Assembly: GCF_029714945.1 (NCBI RefSeq)
Contig: NZ_CP121634.1
Location: 6,655,001 to 6,719,000 of the forward strand
DNA: 64,000 nucleotides
Direction: 5' to 3'
Source of the DNA: Bradyrhizobium sp. CIAT3101
Lineage (GTDB): Bacteria; Pseudomonadota; Alphaproteobacteria; Rhizobiales; Xanthobacteraceae
In this document: one piece after another, positions 7,878 to 16,295 of the stretch
Layout of the letters: each line of letters opens with the position of its first letter
How positions within the stretch are numbered: position 1 is the first letter of the stretch
Position numbers and translations under genes: made by a program
Notes under the pieces: model-generated
Databases searched by the model: none
The model's input: the letters and a program-made list of their open reading frames with translations, nothing else
Told to the model about the DNA's origin: nothing

Positions 7878-9809
7878 CTACCCCACCACCGCCCGCTTCG
7901 GCTCCACGATCTCGAACATCCGCGGGAATTCATCCATCAATCCCATCAGCTCGGCGAGCTTCATCGGGTTGCCCGACAGCTTGACCTTGCCGGCCGCGAC
8001 TGCTTCCGGAAAGCTCGTCAGCTTCGCGATCACCTCATCCAGCGTGGCCCGCGCCAGCGTGAAGCTGGCATCGGCGTTGTCGGCCTGCACGCCTTCCGTA
8101 TAGGTCAGCGCGCAGTTTTCGAGATTGAGCACGAAGGTCTCGCCGGTATCCGAGAAATTCCAGTTCAGCACGATATGCTTGCCCTCCGCCTTCGGGCCGT
8201 TGAGGCGGATGCCGAGCACGTCCCAGAGCTGTGAGGTCCGCAGCGCGGCCAGCGTCTCGCGCGGCATCGGTGCGCGCGGCGGCGTCTTCGGCATGCCCTG
8301 CCGCAATTCCTGGGCACCGAACAGATAGGCGTTGCGCCAGGTCGAGCTCTCGGCGGCATAGCCGAGCTGCTCCAGCGTATCGGCCAGCAATGCGCGCGCG
8401 GCCTGATTGTCCGGCTCGGCGAAGACGAGATGGCCGAGCGCCTGCGCCACGAAGCGGAATTCGCCCTTGTCAAAATCCGCAGCAGCGCGCGTCAGGATCG
8501 CGTCGGCCCCGCCCATGTACTCGACATATTTCTTGCCCGACTCGACCGGCGGCAGCGGATCGAGATTGACCGGGTTGGCGTCGTACCAGCCGAGATATTT
8601 CTGGTAGATCGCCTTCACGTTATGGCGGATATGGCCGTAATAGCCGCGGCCGTGCCATGCGCCTTCGAGACTCTTCGGCAGCTGGATCGCCTCGGCGATC
8701 TCCGCCGCGTTCAGCCCGTGGTTCATCAGCCGGATGGTCTGGTCATGCGCGAATTTGTAGAGGTCGCGCTGCTCGCGGATCATGGTGTCGATGCGCTCGC
8801 GTCCCCACACCGGCCAGTGATGCTGGCCGCACATCGCTTCGGCCCTGCCGCCCCACAACTGCAGCGCCTCGTTGAGATATTTCGACCACGCCAGCGCATC
8901 GCGCACGTCGGCGCCGCGGAACGGCAGCAGATTGTGGAAATTGTGCGTGCAGTTCTCGGCGAGGTTCAAGAGCTTGTAGCGCGGGAGGAAGAAGTGCATC
9001 TCCGCCGGCGCTTCGCTGTTCGGCGCCATCTGGAATTCGAATTCGACACCGTCGATGACGCGCTTGTCGCCGGTCGCCATGATCAGGTCGGTCGGCCGCA
9101 GCAGCGCGACCGCCCCCGCTGCCATGGTCTTACCGAGGCCGCAATCGACCTGCCCGCGCACGCCCTTGGCGAGGAACGGCCCGAACTGGTATTGCGCCCG
9201 CCGCAGCATCGCCGGTCCGGCGATGATGTTCTCGGAGACGGCGTGCTCCATGAACAGGTTCGGCGCGATGATCGGCACGCGCCCTGTCGCCAGCGCATCC
9301 TCTTCCAGCACACCGCGCGCGCCACCCCAGTGGTCGGTATGGGTGTGGGTGAAAATGATGGCCGCGACCGGCTTCAGGCCGCGGTGCTTGTAGTAGAGAT
9401 CGAGCGCGGCGCGCGCGCCTTCGATCGAGGTCAGGGTATCCACCACGATGACGCCGCTGTCGCCCTCGATGAGCGTCATGTTGGCGATGTCGAGCCCGCG
9501 CACCTGGTAGACGCCGGGCACGACCTCGAACAGGCCGTGCTGCATATTGAGCCGCGACTGCCGCCAGAGGCTCGGGTTGACCGTCGGCGGCGCCTGCTCG
9601 GCGGACAGGAAGCCATAGGGCTCGAGGCTCCAGACCGTCCGCCCCTGCGGGTTTGTAATCTTCGCGTTGTCGATCGTGCCGAGAAAGCCGCGCGCAGCGT
9701 CGTCGAAATCCCGTGTGTCGGAAAACGGCAGCGCATTCAGCATCGCCGATTGCTGCGCAATGACGGACGGCGTTGCGTCCTTCGGCTCATTGCTGGAAAT
9801 CTCGGTCAT
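7878..9809 (-). CDS. SdsA1-like alkyl sulfatase (metallo-beta-lactamase fold)
   Basis: 643 residues. The ATG at 9809 has an excellent GGAGGATAAAA leader; an open frame runs 154 codons further upstream but is an arginine-rich shadow of the next gene. Three regions are visible: an N-terminal metallo-beta-lactamase domain with THTHTDHWGG near residue 152 (the HxHxDH zinc site); a middle helical dimerisation domain with GRGYYGHIRHNVKA; and a C-terminal SCP2-like lipid-binding domain from about residue 515. This is the architecture of secreted and cytoplasmic alkyl sulfatases that release sulfate from dodecyl-sulfate-like esters. No signal peptide is seen, so the protein is probably cytoplasmic. 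The class is certain and the exact sulfate ester unknown. Confidence 0.92.
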   Translation of the reverse strand: MTEISSNEPKDATPSVIAQQSAMLNALPFSDTRDFDDAARGFLGTIDNAKITNPQGRTVWSLEPYGFLSAEQAPPTVNPSLWRQSRLNMQHGLFEVVPGVYQVRGLDIANMTLIEGDSGVIVVDTLTSIEGARAALDLYYKHRGLKPVAAIIFTHTHTDHWGGARGVLEEDALATGRVPIIAPNLFMEHAVSENIIAGPAMLRRAQYQFGPFLAKGVRGQVDCGLGKTMAAGAVALLRPTDLIMATGDKRVIDGVEFEFQMAPNSEAPAEMHFFLPRYKLLNLAENCTHNFHNLLPFRGADVRDALAWSKYLNEALQLWGGRAEAMCGQHHWPVWGRERIDTMIREQRDLYKFAHDQTIRLMNHGLNAAEIAEAIQLPKSLEGAWHGRGYYGHIRHNVKAIYQKYLGWYDANPVNLDPLPPVESGKKYVEYMGGADAILTRAAADFDKGEFRFVAQALGHLVFAEPDNQAARALLADTLEQLGYAAESSTWRNAYLFGAQELRQGMPKTPPRAPMPRETLAALRTSQLWDVLGIRLNGPKAEGKHIVLNWNFSDTGETFVLNLENCALTYTEGVQADNADASFTLARATLDEVIAKLTSFPEAVAAGKVKLSGNPMKLAELMGLMDEFPRMFEIVEPKRAVVG

Positions 9810-9936
9810 TTTTATCCTCCCGGCCTGATGCGCGGCATCTAACCGCATCTCGCGGTCGATTGCCATCGGCAGGAGTCTGTGCAGCGGCAAGGAACGTGCA
9901 CTCTTCCTTCTCCCCTTGGGGGAGAGGGTGCGCCGT

Positions 9937-11109
9937 CTACGCGGCGAGCCCTTCGGCGGCAGGCACAGTCGGATCCGCCATCCGCAATTCTCGCGCCAGC
10001 ACATAGCCGCCGCGATCCTGCTTGGCCCGGTAGAGCGCCCTGTCGGAGCGCGACAGCAGCGCCTCCGCGGTTCGGCCATCGTCCGGCGCGACGGCCACGC
10101 CGACGCTGACGCCGAGCTCGATGGCCTGTCCATCGACGTCATAAGGCGCGCTGATCGACTGCACGATACGCTGTGCCATCGCCTCCGCATCACGCGCGGT
10201 GCGTTGAACCAGGACGAATTCGTCGCCGCCCATCCGCACCACGAGGTCGTCGGTGGCGGCGATCGCGCCAAGCCGTCCGGCGACCTGCTTCAACAGCGCG
10301 TCTCCGACGGGATGACCGAAGCGGTCATTCGCTTCCTTGAAGCGGTCGAGATCGAGCGTATGGACGGCAATCGCCCCGACCGCGAGCATGGCGGGCAGGT
10401 CCGTCGCCAGCACCGAACGATTGGCCACACCGGTCATCGGATCGACGCGCGACAGTTGCTCGAACTGACGCTTCAGCGTGATCTGGCTGATCGAGGCGTT
10501 GAAGCTCAGCCGCACCATCTCGAAGCTCGCGACCACATACATCAGGATCAGGAGCCCGAGCCCGACATGGCGCAGATCAGGCTGCATGAAGGTGACGATC
10601 GCGGCGGGCGCGGCGATCGCGATCAGATCGAGCAGCGCCGCGACCGGGCGCAGCGCCAGCCGCGCCACCACACCGGCGCCAAAGCCGAAGCCGATGCCGA
10701 TCGCCATCACGCAGCAGAGCGCATCGCCCAGCACGATGCTGCGCGCGGCAAACAGGCCGAGGATCAGGGCCGTCACCACGGTGCCGGCCACATAGCGCCG
10801 CTCCCAGCGCGCGCCCTCGCTCCGACCGAGCTGCGGCGCACGGGCGAGGCGGCGACGGAATGCGAAAATCTCGAACAGTCGGACAATGGCCACCACGATG
10901 CCGGCGACCGTCAGGGCCGCCGTCACCAGGTCGCCGGTCTCGTAGGTCGTGATGGCGCCCACCATCGCCAGGCAGGCGGCCGCGAGAATGTTGGGCATCG
11001 TCGTGCCGTGCAGGCCCGTGATGACTTCCACATAGACGGCGTCGGAAATCGACGCCCGTCCGGATTCCATTCTGTTGAACAACATGCCAGCACCGATCCT
11101 CGCGGGCAT
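9937..11109 (-). CDS. Membrane diguanylate cyclase (GGDEF)
   Basis: 390 residues. The first ~210 form about six membrane helices with no recognisable sensor domain. A linker helix follows, then a GGDEF domain with the intact active-site motif RMGGDEFV (GGDEF at residues 294-298) and the magnesium-binding DLDRFKEAND pattern. The inhibitory site upstream of the active site, normally RxxD, reads ATDD, so the Arg is absent and product inhibition at that site should be weak or missing. It should make cyclic-di-GMP at the inner membrane. No EAL domain follows. The start is taken as ATG 11109, with GGTAG upstream; ATG 11085 is possible. It stands alone, 127 bases after the alkylsulfatase start. Confidence 0.9.
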   Translation of the reverse strand: MPARIGAGMLFNRMESGRASISDAVYVEVITGLHGTTMPNILAAACLAMVGAITTYETGDLVTAALTVAGIVVAIVRLFEIFAFRRRLARAPQLGRSEGARWERRYVAGTVVTALILGLFAARSIVLGDALCCVMAIGIGFGFGAGVVARLALRPVAALLDLIAIAAPAAIVTFMQPDLRHVGLGLLILMYVVASFEMVRLSFNASISQITLKRQFEQLSRVDPMTGVANRSVLATDLPAMLAVGAIAVHTLDLDRFKEANDRFGHPVGDALLKQVAGRLGAIAATDDLVVRMGGDEFVLVQRTARDAEAMAQRIVQSISAPYDVDGQAIELGVSVGVAVAPDDGRTAEALLSRSDRALYRAKQDRGGYVLARELRMADPTVPAAEGLAA

Positions 11110-11217
11110 GTTTCTACCGCAGACCCGTAAAGATCGGTTCCCAGCGCACCGATAGCATTAGAGCGCGCGGGTTTACCGCGCGTTAGCCATGTCGCGCGCC
11201 GGCCCCGCTTATTGTTC

Positions 11218-11266
11218 GAGCATGATCCTCTCGGAAAACCGCTTCACACTTTTCCGGATCAAGCTC
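11218..11266 (+). repeat. Short palindromic element at the dctQM 3' end
   Basis: A 49-base near-palindrome. The outer arms GAGCATGATC and GATCAAGCTC are complementary apart from one position, and an inner hairpin pairs GGAAAA with TTTTCC around an 11-base loop. Its right end overlaps the stop codon of the fused TRAP permease gene. I recall the same core (GGAAAACCGCTTCACACTTTTCC) as a very common intergenic repeat in Bradyrhizobium, which supports the host assignment. It may act as a transcript end for the leftward TRAP operon, but there is no clear U-tract. Confidence 0.6.
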
Positions 11267-13313
11267 AGTGCATCCCCAGCACCCGCGGCAGCCACAGCGT
11301 CAGATCGGGCCAATAGGTCACGATGACGAGGAAGCCGAGCATGGTGAGCAGCCACGGCATCACCGCGCCGGCGAGATCGGTGATGCGCATTCGGGCTATC
11401 ATCGAGGCCACGTAGAGGTTCAAGCCGACAGGCGGATGGCAGAGGCCGACCTCCATGTTGACGTCCATGACGATGCCGAAATGAACGAGGTCGATGCCGA
11501 GCTTCTTCGCGGCCGGCGCCAGGATCGGCGCCATGATCAGGATGATCGAGTTCGGCTCCATGAAATTGCCGGCGAGCAGCAGCAGCACGTTGACGACGAG
11601 CAGGAAGCCGACCCAGCCGAGATTCTGCGCCGCGATCCAGTCGGCGAGCGTCGCCGGCAGGTTCTCGTTGGAGAGCACGAAGGAGAACAGCACCGCGTTG
11701 GTGACGATGTAGAGCAGCATCGCGCTGGTGTTGGCGGCACGCAGCAGCACCCGCGGCACGTCGGCCATCTTGATCGCCTTGTAGACGAACACGGCGATGA
11801 TGAAGGAATAGACCGCGGCCATCGCGGCGGCTTCGGTGGCCGTGAACAGGCCGCTATAGATGCCGCCGATGATGATGACGACCAGCATCAATCCCCAGAT
11901 GCTCTCGCGGAAGGCGTGGAGGGTCTCGGCCCAGGTCGCCTTCGGCAGCCGCGGATAATCACGCTTGCGCGCGAGCCACCAGGTGACGATGCAGAGCATC
12001 GTCGTCAGCAGGATGCCCGGCAACAGACCCGCGACGAACAGCGCGCCGATCGAGGTGTTGGTCGAGACCGCATAGACGATCTTCGGGATCGACGGCAGCA
12101 TCAGGATGCCGAGCGAGCCGGCGACCGTGATGATGCCGGCGCCGAAACGCATCGGATAGCCGTGCCGGACCATCTCGGGCAGTACGATGGCGCCGATCGC
12201 GGCGACCGTCGCCACGCTCGAGCCGCACACCAGCGCGAACATCGCGCAGGCGACGATGCCGGCGAGACCAAGGCCGCCGTGCCAGTGCCCGATCAGCGAG
12301 GTCGCGAAATTGATCATGCGCCGCGCCACGCCGCCATGGGTGAGGAAATTGCCGGCGAGGATGAAGAACGGGATCGCCATGATCTCGAAACCCTCGATGC
12401 CCGTGAAGAGCTTCATCGAGACGGCTTCGATCGGCACCGCGGTCAGCGTGAACAGGAACGTCATCACGGTGAGGCCGAGCGCGATCGAGACCGGAATGCC
12501 GGTCAGCATCAGCGCGATCAGCAAGGCGAATACGGTCGCCGCGCGCATCCAGTGCGGCAGCACGATGAAGCCGGTCTTCTCGCCGAGGCAGAGCATGAAG
12601 ATCAGGATCGGCGCCATGATCAGGATCACGCCGAGTGGCGAGACTTTTCGCGCAGCAGCCCTCGTTGCCGCACCGGCGGGCTGCGGATGCAGCGCCGGCG
12701 AGCCATCGGCTTCGACGCCCTCGACATGGGTCTCGTCATGATGCGGCAGGTCGCCGGTCCAGTAGTAGGACCAGGACACCTGGAGGAAGCGGAAGCACAT
12801 CAGGCCGGAGCCGAGCGGGATCGCCAGATAGACGAACCACATCGGCGCTTCCAGATCGTTGGACTGCTGCCCGGTGTGGAACATCTCGCGCACGAAGGAG
12901 GCGCCGAAGGCGGCGATCATGCCGGTGAACAGCGCGCCGCACAGCAGCGAGAACAGGATGACATGCTTGCGCGAATGCTCGGGCAGGCGGTTGACGAGCA
13001 GGTCGACGCCGACATGGATGCCGGTGCGCACGCCATAGGCCGCGCCGAACTTCGCCATCCAGATGAACATGTAGATGCAGAGCTCCTGCGCCCAGGACAG
13101 ATCGAGCTCGGACAGGAAGGTGAACACGGCCATCGATGCCGATGCCAGCCAGGTCATGCCGTGCGCGGCGGCCCATCGCGAGAACACGATCGATTCGCCC
13201 GCACCGTAACGGTGCACGACGGCGATGAAGATCAGTCCGGTTGCAGCCGCAATGAGCGTCGCGATCAACCATTCTTCGAGATGGTTGAGCCCCTGGTTCA
13301 GCACGCGAAGCAA
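11265..13313 (-). CDS. TRAP transporter fused permease (DctQ-DctM)
   Basis: 682 residues. About residues 10-190 form the small four-helix DctQ domain, a charged linker rich in His/Glu/Ala spans 190-225, and residues 225-680 form the large DctM domain with its many helices, including GGVARRMINFATSL and the conserved MEPNSIILIMAPI segment. Separate Q and M subunits are the usual form; the single-chain fusion is a known variant. The start codon appears to be TTG at 13313, because AGGGGGG lies seven bases before it; a GTG three codons later is the alternative. It is 80 bases downstream of the substrate-binding gene, separated by a stable hairpin. Sodium- or proton-driven uptake of a carboxylate is the family role. 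Confidence 0.92.
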   Translation of the reverse strand: MLRVLNQGLNHLEEWLIATLIAAATGLIFIAVVHRYGAGESIVFSRWAAAHGMTWLASASMAVFTFLSELDLSWAQELCIYMFIWMAKFGAAYGVRTGIHVGVDLLVNRLPEHSRKHVILFSLLCGALFTGMIAAFGASFVREMFHTGQQSNDLEAPMWFVYLAIPLGSGLMCFRFLQVSWSYYWTGDLPHHDETHVEGVEADGSPALHPQPAGAATRAAARKVSPLGVILIMAPILIFMLCLGEKTGFIVLPHWMRAATVFALLIALMLTGIPVSIALGLTVMTFLFTLTAVPIEAVSMKLFTGIEGFEIMAIPFFILAGNFLTHGGVARRMINFATSLIGHWHGGLGLAGIVACAMFALVCGSSVATVAAIGAIVLPEMVRHGYPMRFGAGIITVAGSLGILMLPSIPKIVYAVSTNTSIGALFVAGLLPGILLTTMLCIVTWWLARKRDYPRLPKATWAETLHAFRESIWGLMLVVIIIGGIYSGLFTATEAAAMAAVYSFIIAVFVYKAIKMADVPRVLLRAANTSAMLLYIVTNAVLFSFVLSNENLPATLADWIAAQNLGWVGFLLVVNVLLLLAGNFMEPNSIILIMAPILAPAAKKLGIDLVHFGIVMDVNMEVGLCHPPVGLNLYVASMIARMRITDLAGAVMPWLLTMLGFLVIVTYWPDLTLWLPRVLGMH

Positions 13314-13339
13314 ATCAAAGCCCCCCTATCGATGCGAAA

Positions 13340-13367
13340 CGGTCGGGAGTGCGCACACTCCCGACCG
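13340..13367 (-). terminator. Hairpin between dctP and dctQM
   Basis: A perfect 11-base-pair stem (CGGTCGGGAGT with ACTCCCGACCG) closes a six-base loop between the binding-protein gene and the fused permease gene. There is no run of U after it on the transcribed strand. It therefore fits a partial terminator or RNA-stabilising hairpin that leaves more binding protein than permease, a common arrangement in importer operons. Confidence 0.6.
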
Positions 13368-13393
13368 TTGGTATTATTCTCCCGGAAACCGCG

Positions 13394-14395
13394 TCAGTTC
13401 ATCTTGACGTCGAGTTCCTTGGCGACGAGGTCGAGCACTTCCTGCCCGACCCGGCCCTTGGCCCAGGTGTAAGTCGGCCGCATCGCTTCCTGCCATGCCT
13501 TGCGATCGGCGTCAGTCAGATAATGCAGCGTGGTCTTGCCCGCCTTCTTGATCTCGGCCAGCGCGTCCTCGTTTTCCTGATGCGCGATCTGGTTGGTGTA
13601 TTCGGTCGCTTCCGCCATCGCCTTGTCGAGCTGAGCGCGAATGTCAGGCGGCAGGCCGGACCAGAATTTCGAGTTCACGATGACGGCGTATTGCAGATGC
13701 GCGTGATAGGACACGGTGATGTCCTTCTGCACCTCGTAGAATTTCTGCGTCAGATAGTTGGACGCCGTGTTCTCGCAGCCGTCGACCACGCCGGTCTGCA
13801 GCGCCTGGTAGACTTCCGAGAACGCCATGATCTGCGGGATCGAACCCATCAGGCGGAAATACTGGTCAGCGATCTTGGAGCCGGAGATGCGGAACTTGAG
13901 GCCCTTGAAATCCTCCGGCTTCGTCAGCGGACGATTCGACGACACCATGTGGAAGCCATTGTCCCAATAAGCGAGACCGGTGATGCCCTTGGCTTCCAGC
14001 TTCTGGAACAGCCATTTGCCGACGGTGCCCTTCATCGCGTTGGAATAGGTCGCGTCGTCCTTGAACAGCCAGGGCAGGTCGAGCGCCTCGAATTCCTTGA
14101 TACCGAGCGGCGCGAATTTCGCGGTCGAGGGCGCGAGCATCTGCACCGAGCCGAGCTGCAGCGCCTCGATCTCCTCCTTGTCCTTGTAGAGCGAGGAGTT
14201 CGGATAGACTTCGATCTTGACCTTGCCGTCGGTGTACTTCTCGGCAAGCTCCTTGAACTTCAGCGCGCCCTTGCCCTTCGGGGTGTCGTTGGCGACGACG
14301 TGACTGAACTTGATGACGATCGGGCTCTGGGCTTGAGCAATAGCCGGGGCCAAAGCAAACGCGGCCGCAGCGACCGCGAAGAGCAGTTTGCGCAT
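13394..14395 (-). CDS. TRAP transporter substrate-binding protein (DctP family)
   Basis: 333 residues with a classic signal peptide (cleavage near AIAQA-QS, residue 23), so periplasmic. The mature part starts with IVIKFSHVVAN and contains the family's substrate-binding arginine region, GLKFRISGSKIADQY. YQALQTGVVDGCENT follows further on; this is the stretch that marks DctP-type proteins. A strong GGGGAGG site precedes the ATG. It is first in a leftward operon with the fused permease. Family ligands are C4-dicarboxylates, keto acids, sugar acids and aromatic acids; the sequence does not say which. No two-component or other regulator gene is adjacent. Confidence 0.92.
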   Translation of the reverse strand: MRKLLFAVAAAAFALAPAIAQAQSPIVIKFSHVVANDTPKGKGALKFKELAEKYTDGKVKIEVYPNSSLYKDKEEIEALQLGSVQMLAPSTAKFAPLGIKEFEALDLPWLFKDDATYSNAMKGTVGKWLFQKLEAKGITGLAYWDNGFHMVSSNRPLTKPEDFKGLKFRISGSKIADQYFRLMGSIPQIMAFSEVYQALQTGVVDGCENTASNYLTQKFYEVQKDITVSYHAHLQYAVIVNSKFWSGLPPDIRAQLDKAMAEATEYTNQIAHQENEDALAEIKKAGKTTLHYLTDADRKAWQEAMRPTYTWAKGRVGQEVLDLVAKELDVKMN

Positions 14396-14612
14396 GAGAA
14401 GGACCTCCCCAACAACCTCGGAAACCGGGTTCTTTTTTGTTTTACGGTTTCAGTAGTGGCAGCAATCCCAACCCCGAACAACTAGACCTAAGCCCAATTT
14501 GCCGCAGCGAAGCTATGCCGCAGGGAGGCTATCTTGGCGGCCGTCGCATGCGCAACCCGGCGCCCGCTCCGGCCCCGCGAAGCGAGCGCTTATGTCGCAT
14601 CGCCGAAGAGCA

Positions 14613-15383
14613 TTAACCCTTGCGCTGGGCGACCATGAACAGCCGCCGGAACGGAAACAGCGTCTGGCCCGCCGCATTCTTGGGATAGGCCTTGGCGACT
14701 CGCTCGCCATAGGCCGCTTCGAACGCGGCTTTCTCGTCGCCCGCGAGCACGTCGAGATAGCGCGTCAGCCAGGTGCCCTTGGTCCATTCCTTCACGGGAT
14801 TCTCGCCCTCGAGGACCTGGAGATATTCGGTCTCCCAGATGTCGATATTCTGTGACAGCGGCGCGAGGACGTCGTGATAGAAGGCCGGCCCCTCGACCGG
14901 CGGCGGCGTGACGAGGTGCTCGACCTTGGACCGCCACGGCCCGTTCAGGGCGGTCTCGCCGATCAGCACATGCGACGGCGCCAGGAAGTTGCGCGGCATC
15001 TGCACCGCAAGCATGCCGCCGGGCGCGACCTTCTCCATCACCGAGGGGAAGAGCGCCGCATGATTGGGCAACCAGTGCAGTGCGGCATTGGAATAGACGA
15101 CGTCATATTGCTTGGCCGGGCGCCAATGGCCGAGGTCCTCATGCGACCATTCCACGTCCGGCGCGGCTTTGCGCCCGGCGGCAACCATCTCGGCCGAGCC
15201 TTCGACGCCGGTCACCGCGGCGGTGGGCCAGCGTTCCTTGATCAGCTTCGTGACATTGCCGGCGCCGGCACCGAGGTCCGCGACCGTGCGCGGGGCGACA
15301 TCGGGAATCCGCATCAACAGGTCCACTGCGGGCCGGAGCCGGTGGCCGGAGAATTTCAGATATTGCTGCGGATCCCAGACCAT
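14613..15383 (-). CDS. tam: Trans-aconitate 2-methyltransferase
   Basis: 256 residues, the usual length for Tam. It uses S-adenosylmethionine to methylate trans-aconitate, an inhibitor of aconitase. The N-terminus WDPQQYLKFSGHRLRP is typical of Tam, followed by the SAM-binding VADLGAGAGNVT (about residues 35-46) and SNAALHWLPNH. The C-terminal helical part ends at PFRRLFMVAQR. The ATG at 15383 directly follows a GTG that could also serve as start. Cytoplasmic. It is divergent from the SDR gene at 15528 and is followed leftward by about 217 bases containing the dctP promoter region. Confidence 0.9.
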   Translation of the reverse strand: MVWDPQQYLKFSGHRLRPAVDLLMRIPDVAPRTVADLGAGAGNVTKLIKERWPTAAVTGVEGSAEMVAAGRKAAPDVEWSHEDLGHWRPAKQYDVVYSNAALHWLPNHAALFPSVMEKVAPGGMLAVQMPRNFLAPSHVLIGETALNGPWRSKVEHLVTPPPVEGPAFYHDVLAPLSQNIDIWETEYLQVLEGENPVKEWTKGTWLTRYLDVLAGDEKAAFEAAYGERVAKAYPKNAAGQTLFPFRRLFMVAQRKG

Positions 15384-15527
15384 CACTCACGCCTTTTCTT
15401 TTTCGTGTTTCCTTCGGTGTCGGCCTTGGTTACCACTGCTCGTCCCGGTCGGGCAAATCGCCGCACCCGGGACAGGGCGGAAAACGAACACCAAAAACCA
15501 AAGAAGCAATCAAGAGAGCGTGTGACC

Positions 15528-16271
15528 ATGGACCTCGGGCTGAAATCGAAAACCGCTGTCGTTACCGGAGCAAGCATCGGCATCGGCCGCGCCATTGCCA
15601 AGGGCCTGGCCGCCGAAGGCGTGCGCGTGGTCGGCGTGGCGCGCCGCACCGACCTGCTGGCCGAGTTGGTGAAGGAGGTCGGCGGCGGGTTGGTCACGCC
15701 GCTCGAGCAGGACGTGATGGCTAAGGACGCAGCCGAACAGATTGCCGCGTTCGCGCTGAAAGAGCTCGGCCATGTCGACATCCTCATCAACAATGCCGGC
15801 GGCAGCCGCCCCCTGCCCGTCGATGCGCCCGACAGCAAATGGGACGAGGCGATCGCGCTGAACTTCACCAGCTACCGCCGCATCGCGCACGCGCTGTTGC
15901 CGCAGATGATCGAACGCAAATGGGGCCGCATCGTCAACATCACCGGCAAGTCCGAGCCGGAAGGCCTCAACGCCGCCTTCGCGGCAAAGGCCGCCGTGCA
16001 CGCCTGGGCCAAGGGCCTGTCGCGCGAGATCGGCGAGCACGGCATCACCATCAACTGCATCCCGCCCGGCCGCATCATGAGCGAGCAGATCCGCCGCAAC
16101 TATCCGCCGGATTATCGCGAGCGTTTTGCCGAGGAGGAGATTCCGGTCGGCTATTGGGGCGAGCCGGAAGATCTCGCCGCGCTCGCGGTGTTCCTGGCCT
16201 CACCCGTGGCGCGCTACATCACGGGAACGGTGATCCCGGTCGATGGCGGCTTGCGGCGATATCAGTTCTAG
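15528..16271 (+). CDS. SDR-family protein lacking the catalytic tyrosine
   Basis: 247 residues with the short-chain dehydrogenase fold. The cofactor loop TGASIGIG is at residues 14-21, NNAG near 90, and the C-terminus is ITGTVIPVDGGLRRYQF. The catalytic Ser position is present (Ser142 in GKSEPEG) and Lys154 is present. The residue four before the Lys, normally the catalytic Tyr, is Ala150 (sequence NAAFAAKAAVHAW). The enzyme is therefore either a noncanonical reductase that uses another residue or no longer a dehydrogenase. The start ATG 15528 has a GAGAG site; the frame is open upstream but reads as the antisense of tam. Monocistronic, divergent from tam and convergent with an AraC-type gene. 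Confidence 0.88.
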   Translation: MDLGLKSKTAVVTGASIGIGRAIAKGLAAEGVRVVGVARRTDLLAELVKEVGGGLVTPLEQDVMAKDAAEQIAAFALKELGHVDILINNAGGSRPLPVDAPDSKWDEAIALNFTSYRRIAHALLPQMIERKWGRIVNITGKSEPEGLNAAFAAKAAVHAWAKGLSREIGEHGITINCIPPGRIMSEQIRRNYPPDYRERFAEEEIPVGYWGEPEDLAALAVFLASPVARYITGTVIPVDGGLRRYQF

Positions 16272-16295
16272 CGCGCGGGCCCGACCAAAGTACGC

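Noticed and set aside
11268..13472. A 734-codon His/Asp/Arg-rich open frame on the plus strand
   Set aside because: It mirrors the fused TRAP permease, and its composition is that of antisense membrane-protein sequence.
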